64,000 nucleotides of DNA from Notospermus geniculatus (GCA_002633025.1 NMRB01002281.1:16039-80038); one strand, 5' to 3'. Counted from the stretch's first letter, positions 43,888 through 55,415 are shown. The notes: generated by a model from the letters alone, not told the origin. Numbers and translations are program-made.

Positions 43888-45394
43888 TCCAACTATCACG
43901 AACCGCCCCACGATTGAAATCGTGGTCTTAATCGTGGAGGTATCGTGGTGATCCTGTCAGATCTCGAGGTCAGTCGTGGCAGTCGTATTGATCGTAGAAA
44001 CGTTTTGGACGGTTCGAAAATTTTGTACGATCAACACGATTGCCACGATTGCCCTCAAGATCAGGCGCGGACTACCATAAAAAGTTTTCTCAAAAATATT
44101 GCCAAAAACCAAAGCGCGAAATCGTTATTGAGCACAGTCATTCCGATGACGTGATTCTCAGCTGCCGCTATGTTATGAGCCGGCCCGTATACAAGCAGCA
44201 TATAGTCATATCGTCGAAGAGGATAAACGATTATTATTGTTCGACATGTCTCAGAGTGCAGGAACTTGACCTGAAATCGCATCTCAGAACTACCAATTTT
44301 GAAAAATTTTCTGCGGGAGGTCCCCCCGACCCCTTGCATAACCGGCCCCTTAAGCGCCGAACGGGAAGCCCACGTCCGTTAAGCTCAGCTCATCGGCTTA
44401 ACCCCCNAAAGCTGGCTAAGGCCTTGTCATCTTCCGGAAGAAAAAAGTGTGTATGACTAGGCTACGTAGACCTACGTCTAACAATTGCCTTACCTTAACC
44501 CATTAGGCGCCATATAGCCCAAACCCGCCCAAGCCTGCATAATCCCATATAGCCCAAACCCACCCGTGTGATTTCCGGCCGCCACAGAGGCAACCAACGA
44601 AAAAAATAAAAAAATCTAACCTCGGCTCCAGTTGTATCATGTAGCCAGTGTTATAAGCTACGAAATAAACATCACTTGTTCAATCTATCTTCCAACCTTT
44701 TCTTTTTGTCATTTGAGCAAAAAACCAAAATATGCTAAAAAAGTGAAAAGCACTGGGAAAAAAAGCTGACCTAATTTATACTTGTCTGGCGCCTAATGGG
44801 TTAATTACGTATATGGGTTAGTTTTTCTACTCAAGAAGACATTATTGTTGAGGGCTCTCTCAGACCCGACGCTAAAGTATTATACAAAAAAAATCTGTAT
44901 GTCGGCCTAATCGGGACCAAGGTTATTTTTGTAAAAAGTGAATGGCAAAATCAATTTTTTTGTGTTGCTTTTTCCCGTTGTCCGAGGGGATACCAGGAAA
45001 AGGCTTCTTAAGCACTTTAATTTTAAAAGCTTCCTGGAGGATGACCCCCCAGATCCCCATCAGGGTTTCGCACCTTCGGCGCTCGCATAGGTCTGTGCCA
45101 CCTTTCCTCTTGAGGGCAATCGTGACAATCATTTTGATCGTAGAAAATTTTTGAACCGTTCAAAACTTTTCTACGATCAATACGATTGCCACGACTGACC
45201 TCAAGATCTGATAGGATCACCACGATTAAGACCACAATTTCAATCGTGGCGTGATTGGTGATACTGGGAACACAGTATAACCGTCCAAAACTTTCCTACG
45301 ATCAAGACGATTGCCACGACTGACCTCAAGATGTGATAGGATCATCACGATTAAGACCACGATTTCAACCGTGGGGCCATTCGTGACAGTTGGA
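43888..45394. mobile_element. 1.5-kb foldback element with CACGATT words
   Basis: Ends TCCAACTATCACGAACC and the inverse of TCCAACTGTCACGAATG. Arms carry CCACGATT, ATTAAGACCACGATTTC, ACGATTGCCACGA and TTGATCGTAGAAA in inverted arrangement; the right arm has the block twice (45,110-45,255 and 45,270-45,390). A TTAA-type MITE is nested at 44,499-44,800 and an N lies at 44,407. No transposase is recognised. Confidence 0.75.
44499..44800. mobile_element. 302-bp piggyBac-type MITE, TTAA duplication
   Basis: Terminal repeats CCCATTAGGCGCCA and TGGCGCCTAATGGG, flanked on both sides by TTAA (44,495-44,498 and 44,801-44,804). A TTAA target with CCC termini is typical of piggyBac elements (Kolobok also uses TTAA). 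A second internal CATATAGCCCAAACCC is repeated near the left end. Non-coding. Confidence 0.85.
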
Positions 45395-45402
45395 TCGCAC
45401 TT

Positions 45403-45572
45403 GTCACACTGTGGCGACTTAGGCAGGCGAATCCCCGCTAACTAGAATGAAATGGTCCATGGACCATGTACATACTTCTCTCTGTCATTACACTATTATG
45501 TCCAAAGGGGTGAGCACATGGTCCATGGACCATTTCATTCTAGTTCGCGGGGATTCGCCCGCCTACACTGAA
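45403..45572. repeat. Inverted repeat around two TGGTCCATGGACCA motifs
   Basis: GGCGAATCCCCGC...AACTAGAATGAAATGG at 45,426-45,455 is inverted at 45,530-45,562. Between lies a family A tail. The outer GTCACACTGTGGCGACTTA at 45,403-45,421 finds its inverse only at 46,572-46,590, beyond the GAGTACT element. Confidence 0.7.
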
Positions 45573-46573
45573 AGAAATTTCCTCGTCAGGATGAGTACTT
45601 TAGGGTACTAACAGGTCCGTCTCCCAGACGAGTAGAAAGGTACTCATAATGATATTCTATTTCTTCTCATACTGAGTAGATAAATACTCATAATGAGTTG
45701 GTAAATATTCTCGTATGGGATGTATGGCTTCTCATATCAAGTACCAAATAGTACTCGTTCTGAGTACTTGGGTACTCAAGGTGAGTAACAGAGGATGCTC
45801 ACCTGAGTACCATTGGGATACTAATTTTGAGAAGTTTTGGCTCCTCCAAAATGAGCTGCCCCTTTCTTCCACTGTGTGATTGAGTGGGACACTCTTGGCG
45901 ATCGAAAAACCCTGATCAGGGGACTCTGTTTGGCTGAGTAAGCCGTAACATTTAAGTTACTACAAATACTACAGACGGGGAGTCAAGAATTTCTTTCAAG
46001 TAAAGTTTATGACATTTGTGGTTCAGAGCAGCATCATTTCCGAAAAGTTTAGTATCCACAAAAATAATGAGCGAGGTTTGTTTTACAAACTTTTGTTGTT
46101 ACCATGTTAGTATTGGAGGCAGCGACATTCTTATATGCCATAACTTTTAGGCACTAGGTTCTCTTTATTTCCATGCTTGATTTTTCGCTTCCACGACTTT
46201 TCTGTGGCATCGGGAAACCGTTCTCCATGAAATCGCGTCAGAAGCAGTAGAGTGTTACATTATGTGTCCAAGCTGGTCGACCTACCTCAAACCGCAAGAT
46301 TTTTTTAGCCCCAAACCATGCAAAAGGTATGAAACCATGCAAAAGGTATGTGTAAGTACTGCACCCTGGGTACTCAAGAAGAGACAGAATAAGGTACCTA
46401 TCGTGCGTACGCTGCAGTACTCATTGTGAGTAGCAAGAGTACTCAAACGTGTTATCCTATGCTATGAGTATAATGGGTAATCAGAATGAGTACATAGAGT
46501 ACTCTTAATGAGATGAATATAGTATGAGTACCCCAAAGGTACTCAATCTGAGAAGGGATTATTTTTCAGTGTA
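45564..46573. mobile_element. 1.0-kb TIR element with GAGTACT subterminal arrays
   Basis: Ends TACACTGAAAG and TTTTTCAGTGTA. Words such as TGAGTACT, GGTACTCA and GAGTACC recur about ten times in 45,585-45,840 and again in 46,355-46,555. The middle 45,880-46,340 is unique and non-coding. It lies inside the split inverted repeat GTCACACTGTGGCGACTTA. Confidence 0.75.
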
Positions 46574-46752
46574 AGTCGCCACAGTGTGACCTGGGCTTTA
46601 CAGACATTTCACGATCAGCTACGAATGGCCAATCGTGACCGAACCACAGTGGGAACTTAGCATAATGAATTACAATGTACGCAGTCTTGGCTGACACACC
46701 CTTGGATTATGATGGGTGTAACCGATTGGTGATGAACTGGTAATACTACTGC

Positions 46753-47123
46753 GCAATAAGCCGCGCATGGGATTTTCCCGCCAGCGACCAATTCATTGAC
46801 TATACATGGTAAAGGCCCCCTCTAGTTATTTGGTTTTGTGGTTTATTGCTTCATCGCTGTCAGCCACGATGATCAATTTCCTGCTTAGGCGAATTACATG
46901 ATTAAGGGCTAATTTATACTTGCTAGCGGACCGTCAAGCGCGTGAAACTGATCGCAGGTTTTCATGACGTGAATGTGCACACACATTGAAATTGATCATA
47001 GTCGGCGTAAAATCCGGACGGAGTATGTCGCACAACCATAAAGTGAAATATGACATCGACCCAGTGCCATGTATAGTCAATGAATTGGTCGCTGGCGGGA
47101 AAATCCCATGCGCGGCTTATTGC
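46753..47123. mobile_element. 371-bp TIR element with about 60-bp ends
   Basis: GCAATAAGCCGCGCATGGGA through CAATTCATTGACTATACATGG at the left is inverted at 47,063-47,123 with very few differences. Interior unique, non-coding. Confidence 0.85.
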
Positions 47124-47719
47124 ATGATATACAGTATGCTCCTATCGATATTAATGTAAATTTAAAAGTAAGATTTAGCCATACAGATGAATTATCCGTT
47201 AGTTATGAAATATGAAGTTCAGTTTCTTTGAAAAAGACGCTTCCTGCACCCACTTGACACAATAGTGGAATCATGTTACACTCATTATAAAGATTGATAT
47301 CTTATGATTCCTTCTCATGTTCCTGGAAAACATCCGCCCACAATCACTAATTAATAAACTGGCCAGCGCAAACTGGACAAAAACATGACATTTAAAACGA
47401 AGTAGTATGAAAAATCCTTAACACTAATTGGCTTCTTCATCATGTAGGAAATCTCCAATCATGATTTTGTCAGGCACCATCATTCTAAGGCCTATAGCCT
47501 ATAGCGTATAGCGACTGGCGTAAAGGGTCGTGTGGAAACACGGTCTTAAGCTACATTTCCACGAGGCGGGTGCGGGTGCGGACTTGGTGACGGACGTGGG
47601 TGCGGGTGCGGGCGTTGTGTTTCCGCGAAACGGCCACAGACGCGGGAGTTGGTCTTCGGATGGTGGTACCATCCAGGGGAATTCCCAGGAATTTAGGAGA
47701 ATTCAAAGGAAATAGAGAG
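47124..47719. other. Intergenic, nothing identified
   Basis: 47,560-47,650 repeats GGTGCGGGTGCGG words. No gene. Confidence 0.35.
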
Positions 47720-47850
47720 TTTAGAGATCGCACGCTAACGTAACCGCTAACGCTATTTTTAGCGTTAGCGTCAAGAATAACGAAAATTCGGTTAAGAATC
47801 AAACGCTAACCTTAAACGTTAACGGTAACGTTATTTAAAAAAAAACGAAA
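47720..47850. repeat. CGCTAACG word array
   Basis: CGCTAACG, CGTTAGCG, CGTTAACG and GGTAACG words, about nine in 130 bp, in both orientations. Confidence 0.7.
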
Positions 47851-48085
47851 TTGACCAGTGTTTGCAGCTGACGTGGCAGTGCAACACGTGGCAGTGCAAC
47901 GCCCCGTCAATAATAGGAGCTGTCATCGAGTTGACCAATAGGTGTCACTACGGCCCAATTCAATACATATAGCGGACACAGTCATTATTGATCGGGCAGC
48001 AATCTCGTAGATTTTCCTGTACATTGGTTCGCTAGAACTTTGCTGCCATCTGTTGGCAATATGCCCGGCTGACTGCTCCTATTGA

Positions 48086-49475
48086 AAGTGGTGTGCCAAG
48101 GCTTACTCCGTGCACTCACTGGTAGAAGACGACCTCGAACTTGTTCTGCTGTATGATGCGGCAGGCCGAAGAGCACCCCCAGATCGCCGAAGGAGAAATG
48201 GACGGGAGTTCAACATTGAGAATCTGTCAGACGAAAAGTGTTTGCTGGACTTCCGTTTTGAAAAAGGTGATTTAATACGATTGAGAAACGCATTGAACTT
48301 CCCTCCTTTCATGCAATGCTCAAACGGAACTAAGGTTGGGGACATGGAGGCACTTTGTGTGTTGTTGAAGCGGCTGGCCTATCCTAATTGCCTCTGTGAT
48401 TTGACGAAAACATTCGACCGAAGCATAGTTGAACTGAGCTGTATTTTTAAAACTACCGTGGACTTCTCAGTGATCTGGGCCAATGGTGCCGAATCGGTAG
48501 ATGTCGTCCTGGGTAACCCTAAAGTTTACCCAGGACTAACCTGGGTAACCCTAAAAGTTACCCAGAATGATCCTGGGTAAACTTTACTGCACTAAAGTTT
48601 ACCCAGTTAACTTTACTGCACTAAAGTTTACCCAGTTTGAAATTCGCGCACTTTTACACCTGCGGTCGAGGATCTTGAAAACGGCACTTAGTCATACATC
48701 AGTGAACGAAATCCATCAAATCGGCAAAATGACAGCTGATAACGTCACTCGTGTAGCTGCGGAGGATTTGCAGATGTATTTGAATTCGATCGCATCTTAT
48801 AGGGACGGTTAGTTCACATCTAAAGGTCGAGAAATCAAAAAGAAACTGGTTAAGTTGGTGGAATGAAAATACGAACTGTTTGAAGGGGTAAACGTGACGT
48901 CAAACTGCAGTGGCTAGTTGGGGATGAACTTGTATGCACTGGCGCGGGAAATTGCCAGCGGCGCTGTGGAGGCATGGGCACCTGTATCGCGCGAATTTCA
49001 AACTGGGTAAACTTTAGTACACTAAAGTTTACCCAGGATCGTCCTGGGTAACTTTTAGGGTTACCCAGGTTGGTCCTGGGTAAACTTAAGGGTTACCCAG
49101 GACGACATCTACCGATTCGGCGCCAATGGTGGCTGGATGATGAACATCTACGTGATTATGCAGCTGTAGCCGGCGTGGAGCCCCACTTGACAGATGTTGG
49201 GGGTTCATAGACAGAACTGTCCGGCCCATTTGTCGCCCAACTGTAAACCAGGAAGAAGTGTTCAACGGGCATAAAAGGGTACATGGTCTTAAATTTCAAT
49301 CCATTGTGATACCAAATAGACTGGTCACGAATCTTTTCGGGCCGATAGAGGGCAGACGGCACGGCTCATTTCTGCTACGGGAGAGGGTATTCTTCCACAA
49401 CTTGAGAGGAGATTAGCTGATGAAGATAACTTGTACTATTTGTACGGGGATCCTGCATACCCTTTAAGGCCGCAN
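48086..49475 (+). pseudogene. Harbinger (HARBI1-like) DDE transposase, broken
   Basis: 48,086-48,487 encodes an N-terminal HARBI1-like segment: LLDFRFEKGDLIRLRNAL, MQCSNGTKVGDMEALCVLLK and RLAYPNCLCDLTKTF. A MULE-like element interrupts it at 48,488-49,121. Past the insertion, in shifted frames, follow WLDDEHLRDYAA, then CWGFIDRTVRPICRP (first catalytic Asp block; the family usually has GT after the Asp), VFNGHKRVHGLKFQSIV, LFGPIEGRRHGS and LYGDPAYPLRP (second Asp block). At least three one-base frame changes are needed, so it is inactive. It stops at the N at 49,476, and the last catalytic residue is missing. The family cuts and pastes DNA, normally with a Myb-like partner. The 5' flank 47,890-48,090 is related, inverted, to part of the pogo-like element. 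Confidence 0.85.
48488..49121. mobile_element. 634-bp TIR element with 9-bp target duplication, MULE-like
   Basis: Ends GCCGAATCGGTAGATGTCGT and its inverse, one difference. GCCAATGGT flanks both sides exactly (48,479-48,487 and 49,122-49,130). Nine base pairs is the usual duplication of Mutator-type elements. Subterminal zones are built from CCTGGGTAAC, GTTTACCCAGG and CACTAAAGTTTACCC words. It splits the Harbinger transposase. Confidence 0.85.
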
Positions 49476-49886
49476 GATGTGCCTAAATTGGCAGCCATAT
49501 TGGTTTTATGCTAATTACTGCCAAACTGGCAAAATCTGTGCGTGGCAACAATTGAATTATGTTATCCAATGGTGATGCCAATAATTTTATGAAGTCAAAT
49601 CCTAGTTACCAGAGGTTGACCACGAAAGTGAACGAAAACCCAGGTCATCTCTCAGTCTATTAAGGCCGCAGCTCATGTGTCCATTTAGAGGTGTAAACGT
49701 CACTCCCGAGCAACAGAATTTTAATCACATGATGAACATTTCCCGACAATCCGTGAAATGGGGCTTTGGCAAGATAATTCAGTATTTTGCACTTGTGGAC
49801 TATAAGAAAAATCAAAAACTCTACCTCCAGCCAGTTGGAAAGTATTACATTGTTGGGACACTTCTTACAAACTGCCATACTTGTCT

Positions 49887-50048
49887 CTAAAGCGGCCCAT
49901 ACACGATCAATATTATTGCACAATATGAGGATCACAATGGGCAATATTATTGCCAATCTTTCTTCTACCCATCATGCGAAAAGCACACGACCACCCATTT
50001 GGGCCCCATATTGTGCAATAATATTGCGCCGTGTATGGGCGGCTTTAG
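49887..50048. mobile_element. 162-bp MITE, CAATATTATTGCACAATAT ends
   Basis: Ends CTAAAGCGGCCCATACACG and CGTGTATGGGCGGCTTTAG; next inside, AATATTATTGCACAATAT and its inverse. Non-coding. 49,480-49,886 before it holds nothing identified. Confidence 0.8.
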
Positions 50049-50198
50049 GCAGTGTAACTGTATCATTCTGTGATGTTCAACCACCAGGTCTAGATGAGAA
50101 CCTAAATGGACGTTAGATGTGGTTATCAAAAGAGGCAAATCAAATCAAATCAAATCTTGAGTGGTTGAAACAAACCACGCGAAATTGTAATCAACTTT

Positions 50199-51210
50199 GT
50201 ACAGCCTTGGAAATTAGTAAACGGACAGTGAAAATGTTGTTTTTCTCAGAACTGGTTGATGATAATTGAATGCGGTTTTCTGCATATGATAGGCAAATTA
50301 TCTGGCTATAAACGCATAGTGATGACCTTGAATCTAGTGCTATCATGGAAATTACCGAAATTTGGCGATTTACAAAGTGACCCAAAATCAACTATTTTGT
50401 TTTTTGAAAAACCCTACATTTTTCACAGCAGACTTGTCCGCCACACTCAAAAATGGTCCCTAGTTCCAGTTTCATCAAGATGAGAAATCCCAAGACTGAG
50501 ATGAACGCCTTTTTATCAAACATCGTCAGCTGAACTCGGCAATCAGTCTTGAGAAAGCCCCTAGGCATGTGACCTCTACTACTCAAGTTGCTGATCAACT
50601 CATGACCTGGGCCTGGGTATTCCCCAGTTATTCTTGAAAGCTGTTACGAATCTTACGTAAGACTGCATAACTTTTGAATAGTGTTGAATAGTAAGTCCTT
50701 TTACTATTTCAATAAAGGTTTATTGAATACACAAAAGCCACTCACTGCAGGAATATGCTTGACCAAGTTCCTGGAGACATGTCAGGTCACTGTTCCCTGT
50801 TAAGTGACTATTGTATTGATTGAGGGCAATGAATAGACAGGGGCCATCTAAAAAGCCATTAAAGTTGGGCTTATAGAAAAATGATATTTTCAGCACAAAT
50901 TCGGTTTAAATTAGCAAAAATACCAATTTTCTTGTAAAAACAATTGACAAATTTGTCATTTTTCAGTAAGAGCTATCCGCGGATGTAAAAAAATCAGAAA
51001 AGAACTTGAATGCAAAAATGTTGATTTTAGGTCACTTTGGAAATCGCCAAATTTGGACAATTTCTTTGACAGCAGATTCAATGTCATCACTATGCGTTTA
51101 TAGCCAGATAACTTGCCTATCATATGCAGAAAACCGCATTCAATTATCATCAACCAGTTCTGAGAAAAACAACATTTTCACTGTCCATTTAATAATTTCC
51201 AAGGCTGTAC
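50199..51210. mobile_element. 1.0-kb element with about 195-bp TIRs, intact copy
   Basis: Ends GTACAGCCTTGGAAATTA and TAATTTCCAAGGCTGTAC; the inverted similarity continues through GGACAGTGAAAATGTTG, TGCGGTTTTCTGCATATGAT and CACTTTG. Two damaged relatives lie at 29,996-31,390. The inner region carries GTTCAGCACAAATTCGG-like and CCTGGGCCTGGGTATTCC blocks but no transposase. The target duplication is unclear. Confidence 0.8.
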
Positions 51211-51334
51211 GTGTACTTTGCCACGGTCAAACTCCACGTATGCATACTATGCACAAGCGGAAAGAAATAATGAATAGCTACTTCATATCATGTTTCATTT
51301 ATTACGCCATGACTCATGCTCGAAACCAGGAAAT

Positions 51335-51650
51335 TCAAATAAGGCCAAGCTTTTCCTTCAAAACGCCAAACAATATTTGTTTTTCGTCTCGCTCTAACTT
51401 CATTTTTTCTCTCTTTCCTCTCTCTCCAATTCTAGACGCTTTCCCTCAAGTTCTACTTGTTTTCTTTGAATCTCCATTTGAATCTCCATTTCCTCGCGCC
51501 TGAGCGCCAATTCACTTTGTCTGACCTCTGTTTCAGCATCACTCTTCTTTTCGAGATAGGACACGACATCCTCCTTTGCCTTTCTCTTTGATTTCGGAGG
51601 AGGACACTCAGGGACACGCCCGGACTCATCATCTTCATCTTCCACTTGTC
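51335..51650 (-). pseudogene. Terminal coiled-coil exon of a Myb/SANT-type transposon protein
   Basis: Minus strand. A good acceptor (TTATATTCAG) opens the exon at 51,650. The product starts with an acidic stretch (QVEDEDDESG), a PPPKSKRKAKEDV basic patch, then a long Glu/Arg/Lys coiled coil (RREEMEIQMEIQRKQVEL). At an A6 run (51,403-51,408) the frame ends at a TGA; one more A would continue into MKLERDEKQILFGVLKEKL, finishing at the TGA at 51,335. AATAAA (minus) follows at about 51,303-51,298. The layout resembles C termini of Myb/SANT-like or MADF-type proteins common in transposons; the DNA-binding exon is not found. It may be the partner gene of the convergent Harbinger transposase at 48.1-49.5 kb, which is inference. 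Confidence 0.55.
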
Positions 51651-51823
51651 CTGAATATAAAAATAGGGTGGCTTTTAAACATATGGTCCAAATGCGATGG
51701 AGGAATACCCATGATGTTTTTTTATAGTTGCGCCATACTTACAATCGCAAATCGCTGGGTCTAGCAGCTGTGCCCTTCTAATGGACGGGCGACTGACAAC
51801 ACGCGTTGGTAAGCGCTCACACC

Positions 51824-52763
51824 ACGTGAGCTAATGATGAATCCAGGTAAAAAAAGGCACTGGTAAAAAGGCCCAGTAAAAAGGCACTGGTAAAAAAGGC
51901 ACGAAAAATTAGGGGGGGGGGGNAGACTGGCCTGTAGTTAGCAGCAATGTTACGATTGTCTTTTTTGTAAACAGGGGCAACATTCGCATCCTTCCATTCT
52001 TTAGGCAGTACTCCTGAGAGCAGCGATTGCCGATATATGTAGGTCAAAATAGGGGTAATTTCGGTAGCTAGGTCATGTAGAAGCCTATTGGGGATAGAAT
52101 CAGGTCCGCTGGCCTTCCTCACATTGATTTTCCGCAGTAGCTGCAAGACGCCCTGTTCCGTTATCACTAATGGCTCTATGTATGGTGTCGATGGTGATGT
52201 GAATGGGGGGATAGCGTCTCCTTTATCCACGGTAAACACAGAAGAAAATTGGTCATTCAAGATCTTCGCCTTCTCTTCCGGCGTACTGTGCAACTTTCCA
52301 TCCTTAAGCAAGGGGGCGACGTTATTATTGTCCTGCTTTCTTGTCTTTACATACCGCCAGAAGGGTTTAGTATCCCCTTCGTTTAGTGCATTCGTCATGT
52401 TGGTGTTGAAAAACCTCCGTTCTGCGTACTTATTTGCGGCATTAGCGGCCTTCTTAGTCTTTCTATAGGTAGTCCAGTCCTCTTTTTTACCCGTTTTCTT
52501 GGCCCTGTTAAATTGCCTCTGTTTCTTCCGGGAAAGCCTACGGAGATGAGAATTAAACCAGGGGACGTTTGTTCGTCCGGAGATGCGCTTGTGTGGTACA
52601 AGTGTCTCCATCATATGATGCATATGATCCTGGAGTGCAGTCCAGTTGTCTTGAACATTGCGTGAGCTACGTGAGCTAATGATGAATCCAGGTAAAAAAA
52701 GGCACTGGTAAAAAGGCCCAGTAAAAAGGCACTGGTAAAAAAAGGCACGAAAAATTAGGGGGG
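51824..52763 (-). mobile_element. Reverse-transcriptase fragment bounded by about 95-bp direct repeats
   Basis: 51,924-52,666 encodes on the minus strand the linker and first part of a non-LTR reverse transcriptase: VPWFNSHLRRLSRKKQRQFN, KPFWRYVKTRKQD, VRKASGPDSIPNRLL and ANYRPV, where it stops at the N at 51,923. It is not the same element as 35.5-38.2 kb. Both sides carry the same block, ACGTGAGCTAATGATGAATCC followed by AAAAGGCACTGGT words and AAAATTAGGGG (51,824-51,918 and 52,669-52,763). The duplicated flank next to a gap suggests an assembly or allelic duplication. Confidence 0.8.
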
Positions 52764-53716
52764 TAGGTAAAAAAGGCACTACCACAGAAAATGCATGGCT
52801 TGTTCAGGGTAGTTCTGTGGCATCAATATGATGCTTTACTTTCATTGATTAATAACTGCATGTTTCCAGATGTTTTGACTTGCACTCCGTGTTGGCTGTG
52901 AGAGGGTTCAGTGCATGGGATAGGGGCGCATCCCGGGGGCTGCTTAGGATCATCCCTATATCATCTCTATCTGACTTTCAATGGATTCAAACAGGAATAG
53001 GACTAGAACAAAGCCTATTAACCCTCTTACATTCCACAGTTAGATTCAATTATTACGAATGCATTCTTCTTCATCAAGCCAAAATTAAAACGTAATTTAA
53101 GTATCATAATGAAATTCAATAATTAGGAAGGGATTCTCTTTTACCTCGTTATGTTAAGGTGGCGGTGGAGATAGTAAACGCTTCCAATTGAATCGCACGA
53201 ATGTGTTATGACCGTAGTTTAGTTTGCCAACGAAATTTGTGAGTTTATGTATTGTTTCAGATCTCCGAATTGAAAAACTGCACAATAATTAACTGATTAT
53301 GTAACCTTATTCATGAACAATGCAAGTCAGTCCCAGATGAAGTTTTCAGAGGCGATTACGGGTACAGCCGGCTCCAAAAGACAAATGTAGTGATGGATGC
53401 AGCATGGCGAGTTCTATGGTCGTTCCAGGCCCGATTGTTCAAAATTGAAATAACTAATTAGCAATTGCTTAATTAGTGGCCTGAAAAAGTCAAAACAGAA
53501 AATTGAATAATTTTTGCTGTTTTCTTCTGAAATTGAAGTTTTTTCCAGATCATATTCTAAATCAGATTGCCCATCGATCTACGCACAAAAAAGAAATGGC
53601 TCGTGAAAATTTGTGAGAAAGTCCGCAACTTTCCCCGCGAGCCCTTTGTTATGGTAATGAAGAACGCGTACGGAGTTGGTCACGTTTGGATAAAGTCTGT
53701 TCAAAAATCATCGACA
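52764..53716. other. Intergenic, nothing identified
   Basis: AT-rich, no supported gene or repeat. Confidence 0.35.
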
Positions 53717-53790
53717 GAGAGCGGCGTGGCCTAATGGAAAGGCGTCGAAAGGTTCTGGGTTCGAATGGATTGGCGTGTGGAAGGTCCAGC
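53717..53790 (+). repeat. tRNA-like remnant
   Basis: TGGCCTAATGGAAAGGC resembles an A box and D arm, GGGTTCGAAT a B box. The two are about 33 bp apart and there is no room for a normal anticodon arm, so this is a degenerate tRNA or SINE head and not a tRNA gene. Confidence 0.45.
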
Positions 53791-54127
53791 CTAGGCCTAC
53801 TTGAGCATTGTTCATTCACGGGACAACGTGTCAATCAGGCAAGTCCGAAAAAAGGTATTGCGCAATACCATCCCGGGCCTAACATGCCTAAGAACTATAC
53901 TTGCCAAATATTGAAACAGGCTATGATTGTGACCGACTGCGGTTGAGGGCATGAATAAATTCATTCAAATCATTTCCATATTCAGCGGGAAAATACGCCG
54001 GGCTAGTCACCATCGCCACCTTAATACTTTAGTATTTCACAATCCCACTTAATACCCTCTTTAACATTTAGTAGTTTTCTTCCAGCCTTTGCAAGGGCAC
54101 ATAAAAGACCCCATCCAAGTGAGGAAC

Positions 54128-55161
54128 GTACACCCTTAGTCAAAAATAAATGTCCTGCTAATTTTCCTGCACATCTCCATGAATATTTTTCATAGCCACT
54201 TTTTTCTTTTCATATACGTAATCTAAGGCCACTAGGACACCTTTTAAGACCATAAAACGTGAAACCATTACACAACTGTGTTTTTGGCAAAAGTTTGAAA
54301 TTTGGCCAAAATATCATGTTTTTACTCACTTATTCGGATTGAAACTGGCACTGTTTTGAAGCCAATCTGTTTCTTGACACATGAAAACTTTCGGAATGCT
54401 AAAATTCTCATTTAAAGCAAAGTTACAGATGATTTTGTAAAATGGTTTTCCCAGTTCTTGCCATTCGTTCCAGGCACTCAAGGCACAGGGTTTTAGCATT
54501 ACCCAGTCGTGAATATTTATTAGCCTCTCAACCACAAAAGGAGCGACTGACATGGAGTAATAGGTCCCTTGTGAAATTATGAATCGTGTGTCTCACAATA
54601 GGCCAACTTGTTGACTGACATACCGGTGTAAGTTGCACTGTGTAATCGTGGTCAACTCCCATTGATGCATGCCTTGTGACAGTCATAAACACCTCCGTAA
54701 CCCGTTATTGGGATCAACATAAATGTTTGAATAGGCCCCGGTTTGAATAGGCCTTCAATGGACTAACTGAATTAGGGCACGTGATCGGGGTATATTGATA
54801 AAATGTGGCTTGGAGTCAACTGGAATTGCGGGGATTTTATTCCACGGAAAAATCATCATAAATCGTCACAAAGTTGCTCAATTTTGAATCTAAAAAAATT
54901 GTATTGTCCAGAAACAGACTGGTTTCAAAACAGTACCAGTTTCAACCCGAACAAGTGAGTATTAAAAAAACACGATATTTCGGCCAAATTTCAAACTTTT
55001 GCCAAAAACACAGTTGTGTAATGATTTCAAGTTTTATGGTCTGAAAAGGTGTCCTGGTGGCACTAGATTATGCGTATGAAAAGAAAACGTGGCTATAAAA
55101 AAATATTCATTGAGATATGCCGGAAAATTAGCTGGGCATTTATTTTTGACTAAGGGTGTAC
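54128..55161. mobile_element. 1.03-kb foldback element
   Basis: Ends GTACACCCTTAGTCAAAAAT and its inverse. Arms of about 250 bp share TTTTCATAGCCAC, ACACAACTGTGTTTTTGGC and CAGTTTCAA blocks. A 75-codon frame (54,553-54,326, minus) is also open in the copy on the other side of the GPCR (61,777-62,004), which is cut short at about 62,073. The frame ends within a donor-like AAGTGAGT, so it could be an exon remnant. Confidence 0.75.
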
Positions 55162-55415
55162 ATAATGGGTGGCATAATGGTTAGGGCTGTGGACTTGTGA
55201 TCGTAAGGTCGCGGGTTCGATCCTCGGCCGTGCCACTCTGTAACTCTCAACTGGCCTGAAATATCCATCGTGTGCGCTATATTGTGGCTGCCCTTTGGTT
55301 TCTACAGAAAGGTTTCTGAATCATAGGCTGGGGTAATAATGTGTGAAGCGCTTAGAGAGCGGAATACACTGTGAAGCGCTATATAAGAACTCACCATTAT
55401 TATTATAACTCACCA
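55161..55415 (+). mobile_element. tRNA-derived SINE (left-arm copy)
   Basis: Head TGGCATAATGGTTAGGGC and GGGTTCGATCC, body as in 13,493-13,748, tail (ATT)n. It sits exactly against the foldback element end and is mirrored at 60,951-61,196, so it predates the inverted duplication. Confidence 0.85.
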
